Below are positions 55,904-62,973 of a stretch of DNA of 64,000 nt, piece by piece. The stretch is from the IMG/VR virus record IMGVR_UViG_3300044846_005229, positions 79,986 to 143,985 of that record. The stretch is one strand, 5' to 3'. Position 1 is the stretch's first letter. Each line of letters opens with the position of its first letter. The position numbers and the translations under genes are program-made. Source of the DNA: a virus. The notes beneath the pieces are model-generated. The model was not told where the DNA came from. It saw only the letters and a program-made list of their open reading frames with translations, and did no database searches.

Positions 55904-56194
55904 TCAATCAACGATAGCTGACCACTCGTTGGCATCAATGCCAGGGTGGACGTGTGCCTCGTAAAGACGGGTGCCGTCAGTGAGCTGGGCGACACAGAGG
56001 TAGTGATCTGTTTGGGCCATGCAACCAGCAATGTGGAGAACCGCGCCGGTTGCGGCGTGGCGAAAATCGGCAAGGTCGCTGATATAAGTGGTGCCGATGA
56101 CAGCAGATTGCTTGCGCATGTACGGGGTGCTGGCACGCTCGGCAGCCTGCTCGGCGATGGTCAGAACCTCTTCGTCGGTGAGGGTGGTGGCCAT
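55904..56194 (-). CDS. Array protein of 96 residues
   Basis: A 96-residue protein from ATG 56194, MATTLTDEEVLTIAEQAAER, with a beta-like centre and a C-terminal HPGIDANEWSAIVD. Ribosome site CGGGAG seven bases upstream. Promoter TATGAT at 56227-56222. Confidence 0.6.
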   Translation of the reverse strand: MATTLTDEEVLTIAEQAAERASTPYMRKQSAVIGTTYISDLADFRHAATGAVLHIAGCMAQTDHYLCVAQLTDGTRLYEAHVHPGIDANEWSAIVD

Positions 56195-56271
56195 GGGTGA
56201 CTCCCGGTTGGTGACTCTGTGATCATAGCATGGATGGGCCAGGGAACGCAAGCCCCCTAACCCCGTGGCGC

Positions 56272-56433
56272 TCAGGCGACTCTGACGTGGAGGCCCCGAG
56301 CGATCTCTTTAAGTTCGGACTCAGAGCGGAAAACCAGCATGAGCCAGAAATCTCCGGTGACTTCAAGATTGTTAGCCTTGATGACGTTCATGATGTCGTG
56401 GCGGAGGGCTTGCTTGCGTTGGGTGGTGGTCAT
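56272..56433 (-). CDS. Small array protein
   Basis: A 53-residue protein from ATG 56433, MTTTQRKQALRHDIMNVIKA then VTGDFWLMLVFRSESELKEI. Promoter TTGCTG-17-TATAAT (-10 at 56467-56462). Confidence 0.55.
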   Translation of the reverse strand: MTTTQRKQALRHDIMNVIKANNLEVTGDFWLMLVFRSESELKEIARGLHVRVA

Positions 56434-56483
56434 GGGTGGCTCCCGGTTGGTTGACTCTGTAATTATAGCACGGGGCCGTAGAG

Positions 56484-56717
56484 TCAGCAATAAGCGTTTA
56501 GAGATCCGTATGGATTGGCCGAAAGATTGAAAAAACCCTCGTAGCTTTCCGCTTCAGTGCGTGCCATTGGCATCAATGGAGGGGGTGACTGAGAGGAGCC
56601 CCACTGGTGGCGATCATTTGCTCTAGCGAGGTGATGATGATGCTTAATCCTGGAGCGTGTTTCACTCCAGTAGCAAGCGGTTCCATGAAAGTAGCCGTAG
56701 CCGGTCGAATTGGTCAT
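56484..56717 (-). CDS. Array protein with His-rich centre
   Basis: A 77-residue protein from ATG 56717, MTNSTGYGYFHGTACYWSET with HHHHLARANDRHQW in the middle and an aromatic C-terminus. Promoter TATAAT at 56755-56750. Confidence 0.5.
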   Translation of the reverse strand: MTNSTGYGYFHGTACYWSETRSRIKHHHHLARANDRHQWGSSQSPPPLMPMARTEAESYEGFFNLSANPYGSLNAYC

Positions 56718-56772
56718 GGGTGGTGATGCCGGTAGTTTGGGACTCCGCAATTATAGCATGAATGGCAGGGGG

Positions 56773-56979
56773 TTAGTCGTCGTTCCAGCATTGGCACCTA
56801 GGGTCAAGTACCCCACAGCCCCGGCACGCCATCGAGATGAGACGCAATCGCTCGTCATCGCTTAGCTGTGCAAACTTAGCGGCAGCAGCCCCAAACTTAC
56901 TTTCAACCGGCTTCCATGACCCGTCTGGAGTGGTGCGAAACCAGAGAATGCCGCCCTCAAACTTCTCTTCGTAATACAT
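56773..56979 (-). CDS. Small array protein with Cys-rich end
   Basis: A 68-residue protein. The C-terminus RLISMACRGCGVLDPRCQCW has four Cys, like the closing motif of several small cyanophage proteins; it may bind zinc. Promoter TATAAT at 57011-57006. Confidence 0.6.
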   Translation of the reverse strand: MYYEEKFEGGILWFRTTPDGSWKPVESKFGAAAAKFAQLSDDERLRLISMACRGCGVLDPRCQCWNDD

Positions 56980-57102
56980 AGTGCCTTCGGGGTGGTGACT
57001 CTGTAATTATAGCAGGTTGGGGGCCGTAGCTGTGGGCGCTGTTGAGTTTTGTAACAATCGATGCGGAAAGGGGTCACCGGCTGGCAACCCCCCCCTTAGC
57101 AA

Positions 57103-57375
57103 TCAGCCCATCCCCGCAACCCTAGCAAGCTCTTGCATGGTGCAGGGGGAAGAACCCATCAGAGGCAAAATCGCAACTTCCATATGCGAATGCAGATTCT
57201 GCCAGCGAATAGCAGCAGCAGCAGCATCCTCAATGGACCAGCCTTCTACGGGGCCACCCTGCAGGAACCAGCGGCGCTGATGGGCTGTGGGGGTCTCAGG
57301 CTTGACGCGAGCCCACAGGCGGTAGGTTGTTGCCGGGGCGGCGGGTTGCATCGGGGCGGTGGTTGCAGTAGCCAT
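57103..57375 (-). CDS. Array protein of 90 residues
   Basis: A 90-residue protein from ATG 57375, starting MATATTAPMQPAAPATTYRL and containing TAHQRRWFLQGGPVEGW. Promoter TTGTGT-17-TATAAT (-10 at 57409-57404). Confidence 0.55.
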   Translation of the reverse strand: MATATTAPMQPAAPATTYRLWARVKPETPTAHQRRWFLQGGPVEGWSIEDAAAAAIRWQNLHSHMEVAILPLMGSSPCTMQELARVAGMG

Positions 57376-57516
57376 CGTTGCGGTGTCGGTTGGGGACCTC
57401 GTAATTATAGCACAGGGGGCCAGAGAACACAATCCCTAACCCCTCGTGACGGCAGGCAGGGGGCCAACACAGTGTCAACCCCATGGCATTGTCAACCCTT
57501 GGGCATTGTCAACCCC

Positions 57517-57756
57517 TCAAACGGCAGCCAGGGCATCCAGGGCGGCAGCCAGGGCGGTGGAGGGGAAGTAGCGGTCCTCACCTTCGCAGATATCCGACAG
57601 GCACCAGCGGAAACCACGACGGGTCGCATCAGCGGTCAGGATGTAGTCGGCACCTTTGAAGAAGGCACGGGATCCTTCGCTAAATTCCACACCGGCAGGG
57701 AGGCCTTTGCGGATGGCAGCGTTGATCATGGCGGAGGGGGTTGTGAGGCAGACCAT
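57517..57756 (-). CDS. Array protein of 79 residues
   Basis: A 79-residue protein, starting MVCLTTPSAMINAAIRKGLP, with RGFRWCLSDICEGEDRYF and an Ala/Leu-rich C-terminus. Promoter TATAAT at 57788-57783. Confidence 0.55.
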   Translation of the reverse strand: MVCLTTPSAMINAAIRKGLPAGVEFSEGSRAFFKGADYILTADATRRGFRWCLSDICEGEDRYFPSTALAAALDALAAV

Positions 57757-57829
57757 TTGCCGGGGGGGTGCGTTACCTCGTAATTATAGCACAGGGCCGA
57801 GGGTGCTGGGGGGTTGCCGGTAGGTGCCG

Positions 57830-58020
57830 GTGGTTTTGTTTACATCTGGTAACATTGCCGGTCAATGAGTTTGCAGTTCGGTGAGTTAACTATCGGGTGT
57901 GATGTTACATAACTTAACATACTGGGGCAGGGAGTTTAACGGCAATGAGTTTACTGCCAGGTGGCGACACAAAACTTAACACATCAAGGCAGGGAGTTTG
58001 ACGACAAAGAGTTATTGCAC
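57830..58020. repeat. Regulatory repeat spacer
   Basis: GTTTTGTTTACATCTGG box, GGTGAGTTAAC units and two AACTTAACA elements near 57909 and 57970. No palindrome copy is seen. Confidence 0.65.
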
Positions 58021-58027
58021 CGGCCAA

Positions 58028-58052
58028 CAAAAAAAACCCCGGCGAACCGGGG
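58028..58052 (-). terminator. Strong intrinsic terminator of the 58080 gene
   Basis: CCCCGG-CGAA-CCGGGG (58037-58052) preceded on the plus strand by eight A, so the minus RNA ends in a GC stem plus U8. The best terminator in the window. Confidence 0.85.
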
Positions 58053-58079
58053 CAGGGGCAGGGCAGTATCGGGGGGGTA

Positions 58080-58292
58080 TCAGCCTACGCCTTGTCCCCA
58101 GACGGTTAAGCAGCGGTCTCGGGCGACCCGGTAGGATTCAAGCTCCCTGCGGTTGAGATCCAACATGGGGCGATAACCGTTGATACCAGCCTCACATGCC
58201 GCTTTCCAAGCAGCCTCAGCACGGTCGATAGCGCATTGGGCGATATTAGCCCAAGCATCGGCGGAGATGGTTGCGGTGGTGGTGGGGGCCAT
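58080..58292 (-). CDS. Small array protein, helical and Ala-rich
   Basis: A 70-residue protein from ATG 58292, MAPTTTATISADAWANIAQC then RAEAAWKAACEAG and LNRRELESYRVAR. Promoter TATAAT at 58322-58317. Confidence 0.55.
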   Translation of the reverse strand: MAPTTTATISADAWANIAQCAIDRAEAAWKAACEAGINGYRPMLDLNRRELESYRVARDRCLTVWGQGVG

Positions 58293-58339
58293 TGCCGTTT
58301 GGTGCGGTACCCTGAAATTATAGCATGGTGCAGGGGCAA

Positions 58340-58733
58340 TTGCGGGGTGCCGTTTGATGACGTTTGGTAACAATGCCGTTTGAGTAGTAGGTTTGTACTA
58401 GCTTGCCCGTGGTTTGTTTGCGGTCCGGGTGTGATGTTACAAAACTTAACATTCCGATGGCAGTTTGTGAGTCTGTATTAACTACCCGGTGGCAACACAA
58501 AACTTAACATTCCGATGGCAGTTTGTGAGTCTGTATTAACTACCCGGTGGCAACACAAAACTTAACATTCCGATGGCAGTTTGACGGCAAGGAGTTTACC
58601 ATCAGGTGCCAACACAAAACTTAACATTCCGATGGCAGTTTGACGGCAAGGAGTTTACCATCAGGTGGCAACACCACGGCAAGGAGTAATACACTTGCAC
58701 AAGTGTGTCCGGTGGTAATACCAGGTGTCAATA
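58340..58733. repeat. Tandem 58-59 bp repeat block with palindromes
   Basis: Palindrome TAGTAGGTTTGTACTA at 58385-58400, then four tandem units of 58-59 bp (58432 to about 58670), each with AACACAAAACTTAACATTCC and GATGGCAGTTTG, followed by a weak palindrome copy at 58687-58702. It lies directly beside the tRNA gene. No ORF. Confidence 0.8.
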
Positions 58734-58808
58734 TGGGGACTGTGGGGATCGAACCCAAACCTCCGCCGATTTATGAGATCGGAGCATTCACCAGATTGCT
58801 AAGCCCCC
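58734..58808 (-). tRNA. tRNA with CAU anticodon (tRNA-Met or tRNA-Ile2)
   Basis: On the minus strand the sequence folds as a tRNA: a 7-bp acceptor stem (GGGGGCT with AGTCCCC, one G-U pair), an anticodon stem CCGAT/ATCGG around CTCATAA, and a T-loop TTCGATC. The D-stem is weak, and the CCA end is not encoded. The anticodon is CAU, so it is methionine or, after lysidine modification, isoleucine for AUA codons. It lies between array repeats and has no own promoter that I can see, so it may be processed from a longer transcript. Confidence 0.8.
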
Positions 58809-58838
58809 GTGTTTTCAGTTTGCCCTAGTTTGAGTTTT

Positions 58839-58954
58839 GTTGCGCTTCGTGATGATAGGCACGGCATGTTGCGCTTCGTGATGATGGGCATGGCATGTTG
58901 CGCTTCGTGGCGATAGGCACGGCATGTTGCGCTTCGTGATGGTAGGCATGGTGC
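58839..58954. repeat. Four tandem 29-bp repeats
   Basis: Units of GTTGCGCTTCGTGATGATAG plus GCACGGCAT occur four times with small changes, directly right of the tRNA. They show no spacers, so they are not CRISPR. They may be part of the tRNA 5' region or a slipped duplicate. Confidence 0.7.
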
Positions 58955-58972
58955 TGTTACGTTCTGCAACAT

Positions 58973-59230
58973 TCAAACCATTCTCACCATCGGGTGAAGA
59001 TGCGAGCCGGTTTTCGGGTCTGGCGGATAGATTCGGAGGGTGATAACTTCGTCACCATACGCTTCGATGACATCCTCCAGACTGGGGAACCAGTCTCCAG
59101 TGTAGCCGTCTATGACGCAGAATTCGTAGTCGTCGCCATCTGCATAACCATCGGCAAGAACCGGCGTGATATTGGCAGGCAGATCGCCCAACCTGGTGAG
59201 GATGGCATCCAGGGTAGTTGCGGTGACCAT
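58973..59230 (-). CDS. Array protein of 85 residues, possible relative of 61327
   Basis: An 85-residue protein, MVTATTLDAILTRLGDLPAN then GYADGDDYEFCVIDGYTGDW and a RIYPPDPKT part. It follows the pattern of the 61327 protein (ILA-LP, GDE-x-x-F, IY-x-P). Promoter TATACT at 59261-59256. Confidence 0.6.
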   Translation of the reverse strand: MVTATTLDAILTRLGDLPANITPVLADGYADGDDYEFCVIDGYTGDWFPSLEDVIEAYGDEVITLRIYPPDPKTGSHLHPMVRMV

Positions 59231-59335
59231 TTGCGGTTTGGGTAGTGACTCTGTAAGTATAGCATAGGGCCAACGGAACCGTCAACCCCTGGATTTAATC
59301 CTGCGGCAGGCAAGGGGCCAACACAGTGGCAACCA

Positions 59336-59512
59336 TCACCCAATGCCTTCCCGGTCGTATTCGCCAAAGGTTGCCTCAAATTCTGCACGGTCATCGTAGA
59401 ATTCAGCCTGAGCGTCGGGATCACCGTCAGCCAGGGCTTGGAGGAATTTTAGGGTATCGCCGTCAGTGGCGGTGGTGGTGGTGGCGGTAATGGTTGTTGA
59501 AGTGGGGGCCAT
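59336..59512 (-). CDS. Small acidic array protein
   Basis: A 58-residue protein from ATG 59512, MAPTSTTITATTTTATDGDT, then acidic DGDPDAQAEFYDDRAEFEAT. Promoter TACAAT at 59541-59536. Confidence 0.55.
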   Translation of the reverse strand: MAPTSTTITATTTTATDGDTLKFLQALADGDPDAQAEFYDDRAEFEATFGEYDREGIG

Positions 59513-59739
59513 TTTTTTCTCCGGGGTGTCTGTCTATTGTAGCATAGTGCTGGGGGGTTGGGGTTTGCGGGTCGGGTGCCTCGGGATGGATGCCAGGGGT
59601 TGGATTCCAGGGGTTGGATTCCAGGGGTATCGTTGACTCCTAGGGGTGAGGTGGACAGTTTGTTAAGTGTCCATCTGACCTAAAGGAGTATCGTGCCAGG
59701 GAGTTTGGTGCCCAAGGGTTAGTGCCAGTATTAGACTTT
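59513..59739. repeat. Spacer with TTGGATTCCAGGGG repeats and a GACAGTTT palindrome
   Basis: It contains two or three TTGGATTCCAGGGG repeats (59599-59630) and a partly symmetric GACAGTTTGTTAAGTGTC at 59654-59671 that also occurs, as a perfect palindrome, before element B. No gene. It is directly followed by element A. Confidence 0.55.
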
Positions 59740-59936
59740 GGGTGCGTTTTATGAGTAATGTGGAACCTCAGGGTGCTTTTTGCGAGTAATGTGGAACGCC
59801 CCAAAATAAAAATCGAAAATTCAATCCTTGAGATCGACTGCAGCGGAACGGAGTTACTCCTAAAAAAATTAAAAATTTTAGGACCTAGTTGAAATCCATC
59901 CAAAAAATTCTACATTTGAATGCATATTATGCACCC
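59740..59936. other. Structured element A (first of three copies)
   Basis: A 197-bp element. Its left part has two direct copies of GGGTGC(n)TTTT..AGTAATGTGGAA spaced 31 bp (59740, 59771). The right end has the inverted counterpart ATTCTACATT...TGCACCC. The centre holds a TCCTAAAA/TTTTAGGA hairpin and a GAGATCGACTGCAG block. Lengths differ by no more than two bases between copies. On the minus strand one frame is open across the whole element, but its start would be TTG just after TAG. Confidence 0.75.
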
Positions 59937-60046
59937 TACTACTATAATCGCATATAAATTATTTAATAGAGTGTACTTATGTTAGTTGTACAATCAATAA
60001 GTTTTTCTTATTCTTAGGTACAATCAATGAGTTAAGGGCCAGAAGA
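59937..60046. other. AT-rich spacer after element A
   Basis: AT-rich sequence with ACTATAAT and ATATAAATTATTTAATAG (plus strand), the same flank as seen after element C. It could be a promoter region or an unwinding region. A GTACAATCAAT repeat occurs twice. No ORF. Confidence 0.4.
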
Positions 60047-60083
60047 CAAAAAAAAAGGGGGGATAACCCTAAGGCAATCCCCC
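60047..60083 (-). terminator. Intrinsic terminator of the 60110 gene
   Basis: GGGGGAT...ATCCCCC hairpin with nine A at the left (plus strand), so the minus RNA ends in a strong stem and U9. Confidence 0.8.
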
Positions 60084-60109
60084 ATTCTTTGTACTAAGTT
60101 TATCGCCAA

Positions 60110-60448
60110 TCAATCATTCTTGGCCTTCCATGCACGCAACCGGCTAATTGCCTCCTCTACGCTGCTGGCATTAGACTTGCGGAATTTGGCCGTTTTGCTA
60201 TAGGAAAACATTTCAATCTTCCCACCCCCGATGGAAAACATTGCGTAGCGGGAATTGTGGAAGATTCCGTTAATCCATTCTTCCTTAGGGTCTAGGGATA
60301 CCTTGACGATTAGGGAAGCGTTTTGCTCACCGCCAAGGGTAGACCTTTGCACAGAAGAAACCGGGAAGGTGGCATTCAGGGAAGCAGCCAGGGTGTCGCG
60401 ATCGGTTTCGGTCGGGATGAAGGCAGTTGCGAGGGTTGCGGTGGCCAT
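60110..60448 (-). CDS. Array protein of 112 residues
   Basis: A 112-residue protein, MATATLATAFIPTETDRDTL then SLIVKVSLDPKEEWINGIF and a basic C-terminus (AISRLRAWKAKND). Beta-rich centre. Promoter TATAAT at 60480-60475. Confidence 0.6.
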   Translation of the reverse strand: MATATLATAFIPTETDRDTLAASLNATFPVSSVQRSTLGGEQNASLIVKVSLDPKEEWINGIFHNSRYAMFSIGGGKIEMFSYSKTAKFRKSNASSVEEAISRLRAWKAKND

Positions 60449-60526
60449 GGGGCGCTCCGGTGGGTGACCCTGTAATTATAGCACGAAAGGGAAGGGGGCG
60501 CAAGCCCCCCAACCCCCGGCCATCAC

Positions 60527-60823
60527 TCACACAGCAGGGACCCGGCTACCGGCAGCGATCACCCCTTTGCCTTTCATCTCATCCAGCAGGGTAACGAAAG
60601 CGGCAGCGATGGCGTTCTTGGTGGCACGACCGGTTAGCTCAACCCGGAAACTCCGGCAGCTGAAGGGCAGGCATGTGAACATGCTGTAGCCGGTGCGGGT
60701 CTCTACAGTGCCCTCACTGGCAGTAACCCTAGCAGGGCGGCCAGCGGGCTTGTAGAAGGTTACCTGGAAGACAGCTCCAGGGTTGTCAAGGCTGTTCACG
60801 TAGAAGGAATTGGGGGTTGCCAT
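60527..60823 (-). CDS. Array protein of 98 residues
   Basis: A 98-residue protein from ATG 60823, MATPNSFYVNSLDNPGAVFQ, beta-rich, with two Cys in MFTCLPFSCRSF and a helical end. Promoter TACAAT at 60865-60860. Confidence 0.55.
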   Translation of the reverse strand: MATPNSFYVNSLDNPGAVFQVTFYKPAGRPARVTASEGTVETRTGYSMFTCLPFSCRSFRVELTGRATKNAIAAAFVTLLDEMKGKGVIAAGSRVPAV

Positions 60824-60910
60824 TGCGGTTCGGGGTGGTTGCCGTTGGTTGACTCTGTAATTGTACCATACAGCAGGCAGGGGGGCGCAAGCCCCCAACC
60901 ACTCAAGGCA

Positions 60911-61243
60911 TCAAATGGCCAGGGCTCGGACGCCTATGATCTTGCCTTCCCCGTCTCTCACTACGTTCTGGGGGCCAGTATCTGGGCGGTAAAGATCGGT
61001 CCGGTTGGGGGCTGCCTGTTGAACCAACATAGAAACAACAAAAATAGTACCCTCTTCGGGATCAGGGAGATTCTCTACATCCCCAAAAGTAGTCCGGGTG
61101 ACGGGGATTCCATTAATTTTGAATACCTCTTCTGTTACTGAAGATACCCGTGCCGCAGGAGCGGTTGGGGCAATAGTAAAGACTTCTCCGTTCTCCTTGT
61201 ACAGATGAAGGGGGTGGGGGGTGAGGTTGATGATGGTGGCCAT
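60911..61243 (-). CDS. Array protein of 110 residues
   Basis: A 110-residue protein, MATIINLTPHPLHLYKENGE then VFTIAPTAPAARVSSVTEEV and a C-terminal GPQNVVRDGEGKIIGVRAL. The start INLTPHPLHLY is one I have seen in many phage and bacterial small proteins of unknown function. Promoter TATAAT at 61278-61273. Confidence 0.65.
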   Translation of the reverse strand: MATIINLTPHPLHLYKENGEVFTIAPTAPAARVSSVTEEVFKINGIPVTRTTFGDVENLPDPEEGTIFVVSMLVQQAAPNRTDLYRPDTGPQNVVRDGEGKIIGVRALAI

Positions 61244-61326
61244 TGCGGCGTTCCGGTGTGGTTGACTCTGTAATTATAGCACAAAGGGGAAGGGGGGCAA
61301 CCCTAAGGCAAACCCCAGGCCATCAC

Positions 61327-61575
61327 TCACACGGCGGGCAGGTAAATCTCTAGGGTATAGGTAACCTCAGCCTCATTATAGGCAGCCAAGGTATCGGCCA
61401 GCTCCCCAAGTGACACATAGTCGCTGTATTCACCATCATCTACAAGGAAATCGACCTCATCGCCATCGGCAGGTTCTTCCGACAGGAAGGGAGCGCAGAA
61501 CGGGCTCAGCGTAACGGGCAAGGTGGCGAGGATTTCAGCCAGGGTAGGAGCAGTGGGGGCGGTTGCGGTAGCCAT
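61327..61575 (-). CDS. Array protein of 82 residues, possible relative of 58973
   Basis: An 82-residue acidic protein, MATATAPTAPTLAEILATLP and a PADGDEVDFLVDDGEYSDYV centre. Promoter TATAAT at 61608-61603. Confidence 0.6.
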   Translation of the reverse strand: MATATAPTAPTLAEILATLPVTLSPFCAPFLSEEPADGDEVDFLVDDGEYSDYVSLGELADTLAAYNEAEVTYTLEIYLPAV

Positions 61576-61643
61576 GGTGCGGTCTCGGTGGGTGACTCTG
61601 TAATTATAGCACGAAAGGGAAGGGGGCGCAAGCCCCCCACAAG

Positions 61644-61823
61644 TTAGAATCTGATGACGGGATGGCCGGGGTCAAGAGTGTCACATGCTTCAGTTGTGAA
61701 AACCAACTTAACTTTCTGGCCAAAATGCTCATCAATTCCCTCGTCATAAACTGTAACGTTAGAGTCTAGTTGTTCATCGGTGAATTGTTGCAGTTGCTGA
61801 AGCAGTTCCCGGTAGGTAATCAT
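61644..61823 (-). CDS. Array protein of 59 residues
   Basis: A 59-residue protein from ATG 61823, MITYRELLQQLQQFTDEQLD then SNVTVYDEGIDEHFG. The MITYRELL...QLD...VTV order is a small family I recall from bacteria and phages. Promoter AATAAT at 61853-61848. Confidence 0.65.
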   Translation of the reverse strand: MITYRELLQQLQQFTDEQLDSNVTVYDEGIDEHFGQKVKLVFTTEACDTLDPGHPVIRF

Positions 61824-61889
61824 TGCGGTTCGGTGTGGGACCCCTTAATTATTACACATCGGTAGGCAGAACGCAAGAGGCCGGGTCGT

Positions 61890-61982
61890 TTGTTTGCGTT
61901 TTGTGACAGTGCCACGCGAGTAGTATGTTTGTACTAACTGACCCGGTATCAATACCAGTAGGCAATGAGTTTGCCTAAGTAT
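61890..61982. repeat. Regulatory repeat spacer with palindrome
   Basis: TTTGTTTGCGTTTTGTG box and palindrome TAGTATGTTTGTACTA at 61921-61936, the last copy of its family before the window end. Confidence 0.65.
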
Positions 61983-62011
61983 AAAAAAAAGAGGGGGCTG
62001 TCAACCCCCCC
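61983..62011 (-). terminator. Intrinsic terminator of the 62035 gene
   Basis: GGGGGCTGTCAACCCCC-type stem with eight A at the left on the plus strand (U-rich minus RNA). Confidence 0.75.
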
Positions 62012-62034
62012 TAACTCAACTATCATTCTTACCA

Positions 62035-62271
62035 TCATTCGCAAACTTTCGGTAGTACGGTACCATGCACCAAATAGCCATACCTTTCGATGCCATACTT
62101 GTGCAAAATATGCACATTGGGCCATGATTCGCCTTGTCCCCAAGTACCTGACTGACTCATACGCTCAAAAGCACATTCAACGCTGTTACGCAGCCAGGAA
62201 TGATCGATACGGGATGCTGATGCCGCTTGGTTGCTGCGGTAGTTGCGGTACTTGGGGGCGGGGAATGCCAT
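62035..62271 (-). CDS. Array protein of 78 residues
   Basis: A 78-residue protein from ATG 62271, MAFPAPKYRNYRSNQAASAS then NSVECAFERMSQSGTWGQGE and GIERYGYLVHGTVLPKVCE. The frame extends far upstream through element B, but the promoter (TATAAT at 62304-62299) shows that the gene begins here. Confidence 0.6.
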   Translation of the reverse strand: MAFPAPKYRNYRSNQAASASRIDHSWLRNSVECAFERMSQSGTWGQGESWPNVHILHKYGIERYGYLVHGTVLPKVCE

Positions 62272-62357
62272 TGTTGCCGGTGGTTGGTTGGCTCCGTAAT
62301 TATAGCACATTGCCTCGGGGGTTGGGGCCCCGGATTGCTGACTCCCAAGGTGTGGTG

Positions 62358-62375
62358 GACAGTTTGTAAACTGTC
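62358..62375. other. Perfect palindrome GACAGTTTGTAAACTGTC
   Basis: An 8-bp arm palindrome with a 2-bp centre. The same region before element A has a decayed form. It may be a protein binding site linked with the element. Confidence 0.6.
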
Positions 62376-62415
62376 TATTTGACTTCGTGAGTTTGACTTT
62401 TAGGGTTTGATTCTG

Positions 62416-62613
62416 GGGTGTGTTTTCGGGGTCAATGTGGAATCTCAGAGTGCTTTTTGCAGGTAATGTAGAATGCCTAATTTGAAAAGTCTGAAAGTCA
62501 ACCGCTGAGATCGACTGCAGGGCAACGGAGTTACTCCTAAAAAAATTAAAAATTTTAGGACCTAGTGAAAAACGATCCAAAAAATTCTACATTTGAATGC
62601 ATATTCTGCACCC
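62416..62613. other. Structured element B (second copy)
   Basis: A 198-bp copy with perfect AATGTAGAAT/ATTCTACATT arms. The outer GGGTGC/GCACCC stem shows one exchange. The centre has the same TCCTAAAAAAATT hairpin as copy A. It is followed by an AT-rich flank with GTATAATAAGTG. Confidence 0.75.
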
Positions 62614-62777
62614 TAGGGTCTTTATATACACTTTTTCGCGAATATATGTATAATAAGTGTTTATTCTATGTTGTTATAGTTTGTTGTTGATGAGTCCAAG
62701 TAATAAACAACTGGGATACGGTCTCAACAGTCTCAGTTAAGTATCGGAATGATGTCACACTTCAAGAGTAAGCAGAT
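62614..62777. other. Spacer between elements B and C
   Basis: AT-rich at the left with TATATAC and TATAAT sequences. The right half (62690-62777) has normal composition. No ORF or clear repeat is seen. Confidence 0.35.
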
Positions 62778-62973
62778 GGGTGCGTTTTTCCAGTAATGTA
62801 GAAACCCGGGGTGCATTTTGCCGGTAATGTAGAATGCCCCAAATTAAAAACCTGAAATTCAATCCCTGAGATCGACTGCAGGGGAACGGAGTTACTCCTA
62901 AAATTTTTGAATTTTTTAGGACCTAATGGAAAACCATCCAAAAAATTCTACATTTGAATGCAAATTCTGCACC
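62778..62973. other. Structured element C (third copy)
   Basis: A 196-bp copy with the two direct motifs at 62778 and 62809 and perfect AATGTAGAAT/ATTCTACATT arms. The central hairpin arm changed from AAAAAAATT to AAAATTTTT on one side and its partner changed with it, so the ability to pair is kept. Confidence 0.75.

Noticed and set aside
49953-58670. AAAACTTAACA elements as cyanobacterial Pho boxes
   Set aside because: Pho boxes need closely spaced CTTAA-like direct repeats of about 11 bp; here the cores are about 58 bp apart.
58839-58954. Possible CRISPR array (29-bp repeats)
   Set aside because: The units are directly adjacent with no unique spacers, and no cas genes are present.
59640-59903. 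87-residue protein across element A as a normal gene
   Set aside because: It lacks a promoter, begins within the repeat and ends in non-conserved sequence; the open frame is listed as a finding only.
50034-61936. Palindromes as NtcA sites (GTA-n8-TAC)
   Set aside because: The spacing is nine or does not fit, and the symmetric core TAGTACA/TGTACTA differs from NtcA sites.
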